A stretch of DNA of 64,000 nucleotides from Longimicrobiaceae bacterium. GTDB taxonomy: Bacteria; Gemmatimonadota; Gemmatimonadetes; Longimicrobiales; Longimicrobiaceae. The DNA is taken from positions 32,874 to 96,873 of the forward strand of contig DASVBS010000047.1 in the NCBI GenBank assembly GCA_036375715.1. The letters run 5' to 3'. The number at the start of each line of letters is the position of its first letter. Within the stretch, counting starts at the first letter, position 1. The notes below the pieces were generated by a model that saw only the letters and a list, made by a program, of their open reading frames with translations, was not told the origin of the DNA and did not search any database. Below, in pieces: positions 35,124 to 44,734 of this stretch. A program made the translations under genes and the position numbers.

Positions 35124-37346
35124 ATGCTGGCGCACGCCTTCTCCACCGTATTCCTCGCCCTCGCCCTGCAGCTCCCGGGCTCGACCGGGAGCGTTCGCGG
35201 CGAGATCCGTAGTGAGGAGTCGGGAGCGGTAATTCCGGGGGCGACCGTGGAGATCGTCGCCGACCGCCCGCTTGGCGCTACCGCCTCCGACGACGACGGC
35301 CGCTACCTTCTCTCCAACGTCCCCGCCGGCCGCCACACCATCCGCGCCCATCGAATCGGCTACGCCCCCCTGGAGATGGATGTCATGATCCCGGCCGGGG
35401 GGCAGGTGGAGGTCGATATCGCGCTGCGCATGACCCCGATCGTTCTCGCTCCGGTCGAGGTGGGGGGACGCGAACGATCGATTCGCAGTGACAGTTTCGC
35501 CGCGCCCCCCGGTGAACTTACCATGGCCGGCGTGCGAGCCATGCAGGCGTCGCCGGGGTTGGCGGAGCTCGGTCTGGCCGATGCCGTGTCGCGGCTTCCC
35601 GGGCAGGAGCCACCCGACCCTTCGGACGTGCTCTACGTGCGCGGTACGGGCGCCGACCTGAAGCTGGTCTACCTGGACGGAGCACCGGTGTACGCTCCCT
35701 TCCCATTGGGCGGACTGCTGGATCCCTTCGCGCCGGGGCTGCTCAGCTCCGCTGAGGTGTATCTGGGCGGGGCGCCGGCACGATACGACGGAGGCCTTTC
35801 CTACATACTCGACCTGCGCACCCGCGCCGCCCGCGGTGGCCGCTTCCATTCCTCCGGGGCGATGGACCTCCTGTCCTCGCGCGCGTTGGTCGAGATACCT
35901 GTGGGAGGCAACGCCGGGCTGCTGTTCTCAGGGCGGGGAGTGCACGACGTGGGAACGCGGTGGTTCGAGGAAGGTGCTCTCCCGTATGGCTATCGCGAGG
36001 GGTTGATGCGGGCCGACGTCGGACTCGGAGGCACCGGGAGCCTCAGCCTGACAGCGTTTGCCAACGGGGAGCGCGTTTGGCTCGACAGTGTCCGCACTGC
36101 CTCGACCGCAATCGAATGGGGGAACCAGGCTGCTTCGCTGCGCTACCGGGCAAGCCTTGGTGGCACCAGCGTCGAGCTGACCGGCGCGGTCGCTGACTTC
36201 GAAGCACAGTTGCCCGTATCGGACGGAACCCTGCGCCTGGCGCGTGGCTCCTCACGGCGAACCCGCCTCGCGGCCGACGCGGTCAGCCGCCTCTCGGGGA
36301 TCGTCCTGCGGTACGGAGCCTCGTTCGAAGAACAGGATCAGCGCTACGAGGCCCGGGTTGCTGACCTCACGGGGTCGTGGAAGGAAGTGGGGAGCGCCGG
36401 GGAGGGCAGCGAAGCCGGCCTCTACCTGGATGCGGGGGTGCAACTCGCGCCTCGCTTCGTGTTACGTGGCGGTCTGCGCGCGGATCACTTCTCGCTCAGC
36501 GACGAGTTCATCCTCTCTCCGCGAGTCGCCGCCACGATGATGCTCACCGACCGCGCCTCGGTGACGCTGGCGGCCGGGCAGTATCACCAGTATCTGCGAC
36601 CGCCCGAGGAGAAGGTCCTGGCTGCGGCAGGGGGGATCCCGATCCAGCAGGTCGAGCCGCTCGCCCTCGGGCGCGCCACGCACGTATCGCTCTCCGTCGA
36701 CCAGGACGTGGGAGAGGGAATCCATTTCGGACTGGAGGGCTTCTACAAGAACTTCGAAGGGATCCCCAATGGGGTGGCCTCGAACGCGAGCTCCTCGGGG
36801 GTGGATCTGTGGCTTCGCCGGGGGACGGGCAACTGGCGCGGCTGGCTTGGCTATTCTCTCGCCTGGACGTGGTCGACATCGGACGTCGACAACGCCACCC
36901 GGTTCGATGGTCGGCACCTGCTGAGCTCGGGAATCAGCGCCCCGCTGGGCGAGCGCGCGAGGATCGACCTGGGGTTCACCTACGGGGCGGGGTTGCCCTA
37001 CTCGGCGATCCCGTTCGGGACCACGGACATGGGCGAAAGCCCATTCGGGGAATACGCGCCCGCCTTCGCGGTGGGCCGATCGGCAGTCGAGATGACCGCG
37101 GGGAATGCGCCGCTGCTACCGACCCCGAGCCGTCCATATCTGCGTGTGGACCTGGGCGCGTCCGGCACCTGGACGCCGCGATGGGGGCGTTCGATGATGG
37201 AGATCACCCCGTACGTCCGGCTGCTCAACACCCTCGGTCACCGGGACGCACTCTTCTACCGGGCGCCGGAGAACGGAGACGACGGGTTCCGACCGGTCAT
37301 GGTACTCCCGCTGGTGCCGGTGATCGGCGTGGAGTGGAACTTCTGA
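35124..37346 (+). CDS. TonB-dependent receptor with carboxypeptidase-regulatory-like domain
   Basis: A 740-residue outer membrane receptor: signal peptide (HAFSTVFLALALQLPGSTG), CarboxypepD-reg-like domain (GSVRGEIRSEESGAVIPGATVEI to HTIRAHRIGYAPLE), plug (LADAVSRLPG, SDVLYVRGTGADLKLVYLDGAPVY, GLLSSAEVYLGGAPARYDGG) and a barrel ending in GVEWNF. It is shorter than SusC-like receptors and has no SusD partner. Co-transcription with the sigma/anti-sigma pair suggests the receptor itself or its ligand signals to that pair. Its substrate cannot be inferred; no iron-uptake gene is nearby. Confidence 0.9.
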   Translation: MLAHAFSTVFLALALQLPGSTGSVRGEIRSEESGAVIPGATVEIVADRPLGATASDDDGRYLLSNVPAGRHTIRAHRIGYAPLEMDVMIPAGGQVEVDIALRMTPIVLAPVEVGGRERSIRSDSFAAPPGELTMAGVRAMQASPGLAELGLADAVSRLPGQEPPDPSDVLYVRGTGADLKLVYLDGAPVYAPFPLGGLLDPFAPGLLSSAEVYLGGAPARYDGGLSYILDLRTRAARGGRFHSSGAMDLLSSRALVEIPVGGNAGLLFSGRGVHDVGTRWFEEGALPYGYREGLMRADVGLGGTGSLSLTAFANGERVWLDSVRTASTAIEWGNQAASLRYRASLGGTSVELTGAVADFEAQLPVSDGTLRLARGSSRRTRLAADAVSRLSGIVLRYGASFEEQDQRYEARVADLTGSWKEVGSAGEGSEAGLYLDAGVQLAPRFVLRGGLRADHFSLSDEFILSPRVAATMMLTDRASVTLAAGQYHQYLRPPEEKVLAAAGGIPIQQVEPLALGRATHVSLSVDQDVGEGIHFGLEGFYKNFEGIPNGVASNASSSGVDLWLRRGTGNWRGWLGYSLAWTWSTSDVDNATRFDGRHLLSSGISAPLGERARIDLGFTYGAGLPYSAIPFGTTDMGESPFGEYAPAFAVGRSAVEMTAGNAPLLPTPSRPYLRVDLGASGTWTPRWGRSMMEITPYVRLLNTLGHRDALFYRAPENGDDGFRPVMVLPLVPVIGVEWNF

Positions 37347-37374
37347 GCGGCTTTTTCCGCGTCGTCCACTGCGC

Positions 37375-38679
37375 TCATTCCGGGTACAGGAGGTAGCGCG
37401 CGCGTACTGGCTCCCACGCGGCGAGCTCCTCCTGCCAGCGATTCCAGATCGTACGGGGATCTTCCCCGGCGTCGAAGGCCTTGCGAGCCCATCGCGAGCC
37501 CATCATCTGCGTGAATCCGTCGTTGGTGATGCGGAACTCGTCCGGGTGCTCCGCCCGGATCACCGAGAGGAGTACCAGCGCGGTCCAGACCGGGCGGTAG
37601 GCGTCACGGTCGGTGATCTTCAGCTCGATCGCCTGCACCCGCTCGCCGCGGAAGGGCACCCAGCCCTCCCCGTCGGGAACCAGCTCGGTGGTTGCGAGGG
37701 CGACGCCCGGAAGCTCGTAGGACGCGGCTCGCGCGAGAACCTGCTCTGCCCGCAACCACGGGGCTCCGACGTACGAAAACGGGCGATCGGTTCCCCGGCC
37801 GACCGTCAGGTTGGTGGCCTCGAAGAGGACGAGGCCCGCATAGTTGAGGGCCGCTTCCAGCGAGCGGATGTTCGGTGAAGGGTTGACCCACGGAAGTGCG
37901 GTCTCGTCGAACCACATCGAACGACGCCACCCGTCGGCGGGGATCACGTGCAGGTCCGCATCCACGCCGAACTCCGTGTTGACATAGCGCGCGATCTCGC
38001 CCACGGTCATGCCGTGGCGCAGCAGCACCGGGTAGTAGCCGGTGATCGCCTGTCCGACATTGCGCATCTCCATCTCCATCAGCGGCCCGGCGGCGCGCCC
38101 CGTAATCGGGTTCGGGCGGTCGAGCACGACGAACGGGATGCCCTGCTCGGCGGCGGCCTCCATTGCCATGGCCATGGTCCAGACGAACGTGTACGGCCGC
38201 GCGCCGATGTCCTGCATGTCGAACAGGAGGATGTCTACGCCGGCCAGCATCTCCGGGGTGGGACGTTGCGTGCTCCCGTAGAGAGAGAAGATGGGTATGC
38301 CGGTTGCCGCATCGCGCTGCGTGTCGATGCGGACGCCACCTTCCACGTCGCCCCGCAGGCCGTGCTCGGGGCCGTACAGGGCGACGAGATTGACCCCCGC
38401 CGCGTCGTGCAGCAGGTCGATGCCGCTCCGCCCGTCCGAGGTTACCGCGGTCTGGTTGGTGATGAAACCGACCCGGTGCCCCTCGAGCAGGTGCATCGAA
38501 TCGCGCAGGATGACCTCGAGGCCAGGGAGAACCGCGATCTGCTCGGCGGTTACGCCCGGCAACGTGTCCGGCCCGGCGGTGTCTTCGCGATCGGGCTCGC
38601 CCGCCCCGTTGCACGCGGAGAGGAGGAAAGCCAGGGCCCAAGAGGCCATGCAGGAGATCGGCATCGAATAGCGCGGCAT
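37375..38679 (-). CDS. namZ: NamZ-type exo-beta-N-acetylmuramidase (DUF1343, GH171), lipoprotein
   Basis: A 434-residue lipoprotein (lipobox LLSAC) of the DUF1343 family, whose Bacillus member NamZ releases MurNAc from the non-reducing ends of peptidoglycan fragments (GH171). Family motifs visible are GHRVGFITNQTAVTSDGRSGIDLL, YGPEHGLRGDVEGGV, VDILLFDMQDIGARPYTFVWTM, VLDRPNPITG, GMTVGEIARYVN, PWVNPSPNIRSLEAALNYAG, LTVGRGTDRPFSYVGAPWL. All are well kept, so it is probably active. It lies 12 kb from the anhydro-MurNAc recycling operon and adds a periplasmic source of MurNAc. Confidence 0.9.
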   Translation of the reverse strand: MPRYSMPISCMASWALAFLLSACNGAGEPDREDTAGPDTLPGVTAEQIAVLPGLEVILRDSMHLLEGHRVGFITNQTAVTSDGRSGIDLLHDAAGVNLVALYGPEHGLRGDVEGGVRIDTQRDAATGIPIFSLYGSTQRPTPEMLAGVDILLFDMQDIGARPYTFVWTMAMAMEAAAEQGIPFVVLDRPNPITGRAAGPLMEMEMRNVGQAITGYYPVLLRHGMTVGEIARYVNTEFGVDADLHVIPADGWRRSMWFDETALPWVNPSPNIRSLEAALNYAGLVLFEATNLTVGRGTDRPFSYVGAPWLRAEQVLARAASYELPGVALATTELVPDGEGWVPFRGERVQAIELKITDRDAYRPVWTALVLLSVIRAEHPDEFRITNDGFTQMMGSRWARKAFDAGEDPRTIWNRWQEELAAWEPVRARYLLYPE

Positions 38680-38732
38680 TGAAGGGGTCTCTATTTTGGG
38701 CTCAAAGCGGTCGTCGGCGCGCGGACAAGGCC

Positions 38733-38760
38733 GCAGAGGTCACGCCTCTGTGACCCCTGC
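38733..38760. repeat. Hairpin with the CTCTGTGACC-type motif
   Basis: GCAGAGGTCAC (38733-38743) pairs with GTGACCCCTGC (38750-38760) with one mismatch and a 6-base loop (GCCTCT). The right half is a close match to the core segments near 25973 and 61118. It lies in the 135-bp gap between the divergent namZ and Eis-like genes. Confidence 0.65.
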
Positions 38761-38814
38761 AGTTGAACAACCCGAAGCCGGTACCAGGCCATCTCCACCT
38801 TTGGAGGCTGCCCG

Positions 38815-40059
38815 TTGACCGTCCATTTCCGCTTTGCCCGCCCGGAAGAGCTCGATGAGATCGTCCGACTGACCAGGCACAGCTTTCCCGGGGTGGGGAG
38901 AGACCACGACTGGTGGATGTCGCGGTATCGGGAGACGGTCTACGGAGACGGCACCGAGATCTTGTGGGTGGGGGAGGACTCCGGTCGCCTGGTCGCGACC
39001 TGCCAGCTCCACCGCATCGTCCATCACGTGTCGGAAGCCGAGTTCCCTTCCATGGGCCTCGGAACGGTAGCGATTGCCCCCACCTATCGCCAGCGCGGCT
39101 TCGGAGGTCGAATGGTCGCGACCGCGCTGGAGGCGGCGAGTGATCGCGGCGACCTGCTCTCCTCCCTCTACCCCTTTCGAGCCTCGTTCTACGGCCGCCT
39201 GGGCTACGGGCTCTGCGGCGATACCCACCAGTACCACATTGCACCGGAGGCGCTGCCCTCGAGCGAGCTGCGCGCTGCCGTCGAGGTCCTCTCCGGGGGG
39301 GACGACCTCCGGGAGATCGTCGAGCTCTACGACCGGTGGGCCCGTACCCAGACCGGGCAGGTGAAGCGCGATGCGCGAGTCTGGGCGTCGTTGCTGGCGG
39401 TCGAAGATCGCCTGCTGGTGGCATATCGAGGGACCCATGGACAGCTCGAGGGGTACGCCCTCGCGAGCTACCCCACCGAGCTTCCGCCGCAGGAGCGATA
39501 CCTTTCCATCGAGGAGCACGCGTGGACTACGCCCGAGGCGCGCCGCGCCCTCTACGGGTGGATGGCGTCCATGGGCGATCAATGGCGTGCGCTCACCCTG
39601 CGCGCCCTGCCGGAACATCGTCTGGAGGACTGGCTGCGCGAGCCGAGACTCGGAGGCGGCCCGGTCCCCCAGTGGGGGCTCTGGTTCCCCTCGGCGGTTC
39701 TGATGCGAGGGCCGATGTTCCGCGTCCTGAAGGTTGACGAGGCCTGGTCACGGAGAGCGGTCGATCCCGAGGCCTCGCTCACCCTGCGCCTGGACGTGAC
39801 CGACGAACAGCTCGCGACGAACTCCGGTAGCTGGCGCCTGCGGCTGGAGGGAGGAACAGTGGCCGTCGAGAGGGGAACCGGGGCCGCGGACCTGACGCTC
39901 AGGACCGGGATCCAGGCTCTCTCTCGCATCTTTCTGGGGGCGCTCCCCCCTAGTGCAGCGCTGGCCGCTGGCCTGGTGGAAGTGGAAGGCGTGGACCGGC
40001 TCCGCAAGCTGGACCGCGCGCTGGCTCTACCAGGGAGCTGGACCTTCGACCGGTACTGA
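38815..40059 (+). CDS. Eis-like GNAT N-acetyltransferase with SCP2-type C-terminal domain
   Basis: A 414-residue protein with the three-part Eis architecture. The N-terminal GNAT domain shows FARPEELDEIVRLTRHSFPG, the acetyl-CoA-binding AIAPTYRQRGFGGRMVATALE and FRASFYGRLGYGL. A second, degenerate GNAT domain covers the middle (EERYLSIEEHAWTTPEARRALYGWM). The C-terminus is a sterol-carrier-protein-2-like fold (SLTLRLDVTDEQLATNSGSWRLRLEGG). Mycobacterial Eis acetylates aminoglycosides and proteins; the natural substrate here is unknown. It starts with TTG 38815, eight bases after GGAGG. Confidence 0.9.
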   Translation: MTVHFRFARPEELDEIVRLTRHSFPGVGRDHDWWMSRYRETVYGDGTEILWVGEDSGRLVATCQLHRIVHHVSEAEFPSMGLGTVAIAPTYRQRGFGGRMVATALEAASDRGDLLSSLYPFRASFYGRLGYGLCGDTHQYHIAPEALPSSELRAAVEVLSGGDDLREIVELYDRWARTQTGQVKRDARVWASLLAVEDRLLVAYRGTHGQLEGYALASYPTELPPQERYLSIEEHAWTTPEARRALYGWMASMGDQWRALTLRALPEHRLEDWLREPRLGGGPVPQWGLWFPSAVLMRGPMFRVLKVDEAWSRRAVDPEASLTLRLDVTDEQLATNSGSWRLRLEGGTVAVERGTGAADLTLRTGIQALSRIFLGALPPSAALAAGLVEVEGVDRLRKLDRALALPGSWTFDRY

Positions 40060-40106
40060 AGGCTCCTGCGGGGGCAACGGTACCGAAACCCGATATCTCC
40101 ACTCGG

Positions 40107-41795
40107 ATGGCGATGCTCAGAGGCGAACGCTTGCGGGCGGTACTTCCCGGGGTCGCACTGGTGATCGCGCTGGTCGTCGCGGCTTGCGGCGGAGACTCGC
40201 GGGGCGGAAGTGCGGATGAGGGAGACGCTCCAGCGGGCGGCTACGATACTTACAGCGGGGGGCCACCCGGAGGCGTCCTGGTGGCGCTGGTGGAGGGTGA
40301 GCCGGAAGACCTCAACCCGGTGACCTACACCAGCTCGCCAGCGTTCCAGGCGGTGCGGCTGATGTTCCGCGGGATCGCGCGGAGAGACTCGACCCTGAGC
40401 GGCTACCAGCCCGACCTCGCCGAGTCCTGGGAGCTGCGTGAGGACTCCACCCTGGTGCTCCACCTGCGTCACGGCGTCCACTGGCACGACGGCGTGCCGG
40501 TTACGGCGGACGACGTCGTCTTCACCATCGAGCGCCAGAAGGACCCCGCGACCGCATCTCCCCGCCTGGCGGACGTGGCGGCCGTGGAGAGTGCCACCGC
40601 CGTGGACAGCGTTACCGTGGAGGTGAAGCTCAGCCACATGGGTCCCTACGCGGTGAACGCGTTGCTGGAGGTGGTGCCGATTCCGGAGCACCTGCTGGGA
40701 GACGTGCCCGCTGCCGAGATGCGCATGCACCCCTTCAGTCGCAACCCCGTCGGCAACGGCTTCTACCGGTTCGGCAGCTGGCAGACGGGCCAGCGGCTCG
40801 TGCTCGAAGTCAATCCGGATCGGCCGGAGGGTCGGGCGGCGATCGATCGCATCGTGATGCGCTTCATCCCCGACATGAACGCGTCCATCACCGAGTTGCT
40901 CACGGGACAGGCCGACCTTCTTCGCCTGCCTCCCGACCAGCGCGAGCGCATCGAGGCCTCGCCCGACGTCGAGTTGTACACGGCTCCCAGGGTGCGACCG
41001 GCGTGGATCGCCTGGAACGTGGAGCGCCCGCCGGTGGACGATGTTCGCGTGCGGCGTGCGATTCTGATGGCGATCAACCGCGAGCAGCTCGCGAGGGGTC
41101 TTTTCGGCGAGGTGGGGGAGCCGGCGCCTTCGCCCATTCCCGCCAAGCTGTGGGAGCACTCGCCGGACGTGAAGCCGATTCCCTTCGATCCCGATGGCGC
41201 TCGCGCGCTGCTCGAGGAGGCCGGCTGGCGCGACACCAACGGCGATGGGATTCGAGATCGCAACGGACGCCCCCTGCGGGTCGAGGTGGACTATTTCCCG
41301 ACCGAGCAGTGGCGCCAGGACGTGCTGGTTGCCATCCAGAGCATGGTTCGGCGGGTCGGCGTGGACCTGGTGCCGCGGGCGTTCGAGCGGACCACCTGGG
41401 TCGAGCGACTCCGCAACCGGTCCTTTCAGGGATCGCTGTGGGGTTGGGGCTGGGGCCCGGGCGTGGTGGGTACAAACGCCGAGATGGTGTTCCACAGCCG
41501 CCGGATTCCGCCGAACGGGACCAATTTTTCCGGGTACAGCAACCCCCGTGTCGATGCACTCCTCGACCAGGTGCAGGTGGCGCGCGACACGACCCGGGCT
41601 CGGCAACTCTGGCGCGAGCTGGAGCAGATCCTCATCGACGAGGTGCCCTACGCCCCGCTGTACCTGGATCCGGAGCTATTTGGCGTGCATGCGCGCATCA
41701 AAGGCGTGAAATTCCGTGGGATCGAGTGGTGGGAGGACGTTCCCTACTGGTACATCCCCCGCGAACAGCGCCTCCCACGCGACCGGAGCCGGTGA
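40107..41795 (+). CDS. Peptide ABC transporter substrate-binding lipoprotein (family 5)
   Basis: A 562-residue solute-binding protein of the DppA/OppA family with lipobox VAAC. Signature segments: PEDLNPVTYTSSPAFQAVRLMFRGI, PDLAESWELREDSTLVLHLRHGVHWHDG, PVTADDVVFTIERQKDP, NPVGNGFYRF and VRRAILMAINREQLARGLF. It delivers peptides or similar solutes to an inner membrane ABC permease. No permease or ATPase gene is adjacent, so it is an orphan in this window. Given the cell-wall genes around it, murein peptides are a possible ligand (inference). Confidence 0.93.
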   Translation: MAMLRGERLRAVLPGVALVIALVVAACGGDSRGGSADEGDAPAGGYDTYSGGPPGGVLVALVEGEPEDLNPVTYTSSPAFQAVRLMFRGIARRDSTLSGYQPDLAESWELREDSTLVLHLRHGVHWHDGVPVTADDVVFTIERQKDPATASPRLADVAAVESATAVDSVTVEVKLSHMGPYAVNALLEVVPIPEHLLGDVPAAEMRMHPFSRNPVGNGFYRFGSWQTGQRLVLEVNPDRPEGRAAIDRIVMRFIPDMNASITELLTGQADLLRLPPDQRERIEASPDVELYTAPRVRPAWIAWNVERPPVDDVRVRRAILMAINREQLARGLFGEVGEPAPSPIPAKLWEHSPDVKPIPFDPDGARALLEEAGWRDTNGDGIRDRNGRPLRVEVDYFPTEQWRQDVLVAIQSMVRRVGVDLVPRAFERTTWVERLRNRSFQGSLWGWGWGPGVVGTNAEMVFHSRRIPPNGTNFSGYSNPRVDALLDQVQVARDTTRARQLWRELEQILIDEVPYAPLYLDPELFGVHARIKGVKFRGIEWWEDVPYWYIPREQRLPRDRSR

Positions 41796-41848
41796 CGGAT
41801 CGCGCCGGATATTGCCGCATTTTGCGGACACAGATGATCCCGCGAGGG

Positions 41849-41887
41849 GCGCCATCACCTTGCCTCCGCGAAGGATGGCGCTATCTT
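41849..41887 (+). promoter_or_regulatory. Candidate rho promoter with inverted repeat around -35
   Basis: TTGCCT (41860-41865), 16-bp spacer, TATCTT (41882-41887). An 8-bp perfect inverted repeat, GCGCCATC (41849-41856) and GATGGCGC (41874-41881), brackets the -35 element and could be an operator. The rho start codon lies 124 bp further, giving a long leader. Confidence 0.4.
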
Positions 41888-42011
41888 CACGCCTCCTCGA
41901 GACGTCTCGGCCTTTCCGGCACGCTTATTGACGGGTGCCGTATGCGGACTCCCGCCCATCCATTCGTGGCAAGCCCCGTTTTCGTCCCCTGTTCCTTGAA
42001 TTCTCGGTAAG

Positions 42012-43190
42012 ATGAGTGCAACCGCTCACTCTCGCAGCGGCGCAGATGATCCGCGTGCGTCCGGCGCCGCTGTGCGTGGTGTGATCGAAGTGCTTTCCAG
42101 CGGTAACGGTTTCCTGCGATCGCCCTCCGAAGGTTTCCAGGCGACCTCCGACGACGTCTTCGTCAGTCAGGGCATGGTGCGCCGCTTCGGCCTGCGGACG
42201 GGTGATCTGATCGAGGGTGAGGCGGGGTCGCCACCCGGTCGCGGAAAGAGTCCGCCCCTCGAAAAGATCCGGGCGATCAACGGCCTTCCGCCCGAGGCGG
42301 TGCGGCAACGACCCACCTTCAGCAGCCTCCCAGCAACCTACCCGAAGGATCAGCTCGTGCTGGAATGTCAGTCCACCCGCGGTCCCGCGCGCGGACTCAC
42401 CAACCGCGTGGTGGATCTGATTGCGCCGCTGGGGAAGGGGCAGCGCGCGCTGATCGTGGCCCCGGCACGGGCCGGGAAGACGATGCTGCTGCAGTCGATC
42501 ATGGAGGGCATCGCCACCAACTATCCGGAGGCCGTGCTGCTGGTGCTGCTCGTGGACGAGCGGCCGGAAGAGGTGACGGAGATGCAGATGTTCGGGCTGG
42601 GCGAGGTGATCGCCTCCTCCTTCGACTGCCCGGCTGAGCGGCATGTGGCGGTGGCGGAGATGACCCTCGAGCACGCCCGTCGCCTGGTGGAGAGCGGACG
42701 CGACGTGGTGATCGTGCTCGACTCGCTCACGCGCCTGGCGCGCGCCTACAATGCGACGGAGCGAGGGTCGGGTCGTACGCTGTCGGGCGGGATCGACAGC
42801 GGAGCGCTGGAGAAGCCGAAGCGCTTCTTCGGCTCGGCGCGCAACGTCCCGGAGAAGGCCGGGGGAGGGAGCCTCACCATCATCGCTACCGCGCTGACCG
42901 AGACGGGGAGCCGCGGCGACGAGGTGATCTTCGAGGAGTTCAAGGGGACCGGGAACGCGGAGATCGTGCTGGACCGCGAGATCGCGGAGCGTCGCGTCTT
43001 CCCCGCCATCAACATCGAACGCAGCGCCACGCGGCGCGAGGAGCTCTTGCTGTCTCCGGAAGCGCTGGAGAAGGTCTACCAGCTTCGCCGCGCCCTCCAC
43101 TCCCTCTCCCCGGTCGACGCCATCCAGGTTCTCCTCAAGCAGCTTTCGGATACCAAGTCGAATGCGGAGCTGATTGCGAAGATGAAATGA
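42012..43190 (+). CDS. rho: Transcription termination factor Rho
   Basis: A 392-residue RNA-dependent helicase ATPase that ends transcription. The RNA-binding cold-shock-like domain is recognisable (GVIEVLSSGNGFLRSPSEGFQATSDDVFVSQGMVRRFGLRTGD). The ATPase core has Walker A (APARAGKTMLLQ), Walker B region (VVIVLDSLTRLARAYN), Q-loop and R-loop segments (GGIDSGALEKPKRFFGSARN, GGGSLTIIATALTETGSRGDEVIFEEFKGTGN) and a bicyclomycin-contact-type C-terminus. The N-terminal helical domain is much shorter than in E. coli Rho, so it is a compact Rho. ATG 42012 has no clear Shine-Dalgarno site. A repeat element follows the gene. Confidence 0.97.
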   Translation: MSATAHSRSGADDPRASGAAVRGVIEVLSSGNGFLRSPSEGFQATSDDVFVSQGMVRRFGLRTGDLIEGEAGSPPGRGKSPPLEKIRAINGLPPEAVRQRPTFSSLPATYPKDQLVLECQSTRGPARGLTNRVVDLIAPLGKGQRALIVAPARAGKTMLLQSIMEGIATNYPEAVLLVLLVDERPEEVTEMQMFGLGEVIASSFDCPAERHVAVAEMTLEHARRLVESGRDVVIVLDSLTRLARAYNATERGSGRTLSGGIDSGALEKPKRFFGSARNVPEKAGGGSLTIIATALTETGSRGDEVIFEEFKGTGNAEIVLDREIAERRVFPAINIERSATRREELLLSPEALEKVYQLRRALHSLSPVDAIQVLLKQLSDTKSNAELIAKMK

Positions 43191-43195
43191 GCGAG

Positions 43196-43363
43196 AGAAG
43201 CTAGAAGCTAGAATGGGGGCCTCCGGGACTGCTGCGAGACCCCCCGTTCTCTTCGAAGCTGCAGTGTCGAATTCTAGCTTCTGGCTCCTGGCTCCTAGCT
43301 CCTCCTTCGGGCTTCTGGCTCGCCCCCTTGTGATCTTCCGGCTGCCTTCTGACTCCTAGCTCC
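43196..43363. repeat. AAGCTAG heptamer element between rho and response regulator
   Basis: The left arm (43196-43213) has AAGCTAGAAGCTAGAA. The right arm (43271-43363) has many TTCTAGC, TTCTGGCTCC and TAGCTCC units in the inverse sense. The stop codon of the convergent response regulator (43356-43358) is part of a TCCTAGCTCC unit. A GGGGG / CCCCCC pair (about 43215-43245) in the core could form a hairpin. Confidence 0.8.
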
Positions 43364-43750
43364 CCGCCATTCCCCCAACCACCTCCCCGATCTTCCTCAA
43401 AAGCGCCGCACTATCGATAGGCTTCGAGAGATACGCCGTGCAGCCGGCTTCCAGGCAGGCCTTCTCGTCGGTCTCCAGGGCCCGCCCGGTGAGAGCGACG
43501 ATGGGGACGTGGGCGGTGGAGGGCTCGGCGCGGATGCGACGGGCGACGTCGAGGCCGTTGATGTCGGGCAGGCCGAGGTCGAGCAGCATTACCGCGGGGG
43601 GATGGTGCGTAGCCTTGTCTACGGCCTCCTGGCCGGAGGCGGCCTCGTGGACCACGTAGCCGCTGTCCTCCAGTAGGATGCGGAAGGCATCGCGAATGGT
43701 CTCGTTGTCCTCGACCAGCAGAACGCTGGGAACCGATGCTCGCTGCTCGC

Positions 43751-43754
<4 letters not shown>
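43356..43754 (-). CDS. Single-domain response regulator
   Basis: A 132-residue receiver domain without an output domain. The acidic pocket is seen in VLLVEDNETI (E15, D16), the phospho-acceptor Asp59 in VMLLDLGLPD, the conserved Thr in IVALTGRA, and Lys in TAYLSKPID. It overlaps the kinase gene by 4 bp, so the kinase is the likely phosphodonor. Output must be by protein contact or phosphotransfer. The stop codon lies in a repeat arm. Confidence 0.93.
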
Positions 43755-44701
<947 letters not shown>

Positions 44702-44734
44702 TCGGAGGACGGAGGTCGTTTCGGAGAAGGCAAT

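Noticed and set aside
38815..40059. Aminoglycoside resistance gene
   Set aside because: Eis-like architecture alone does not show resistance; most homologues have unknown natural substrates.
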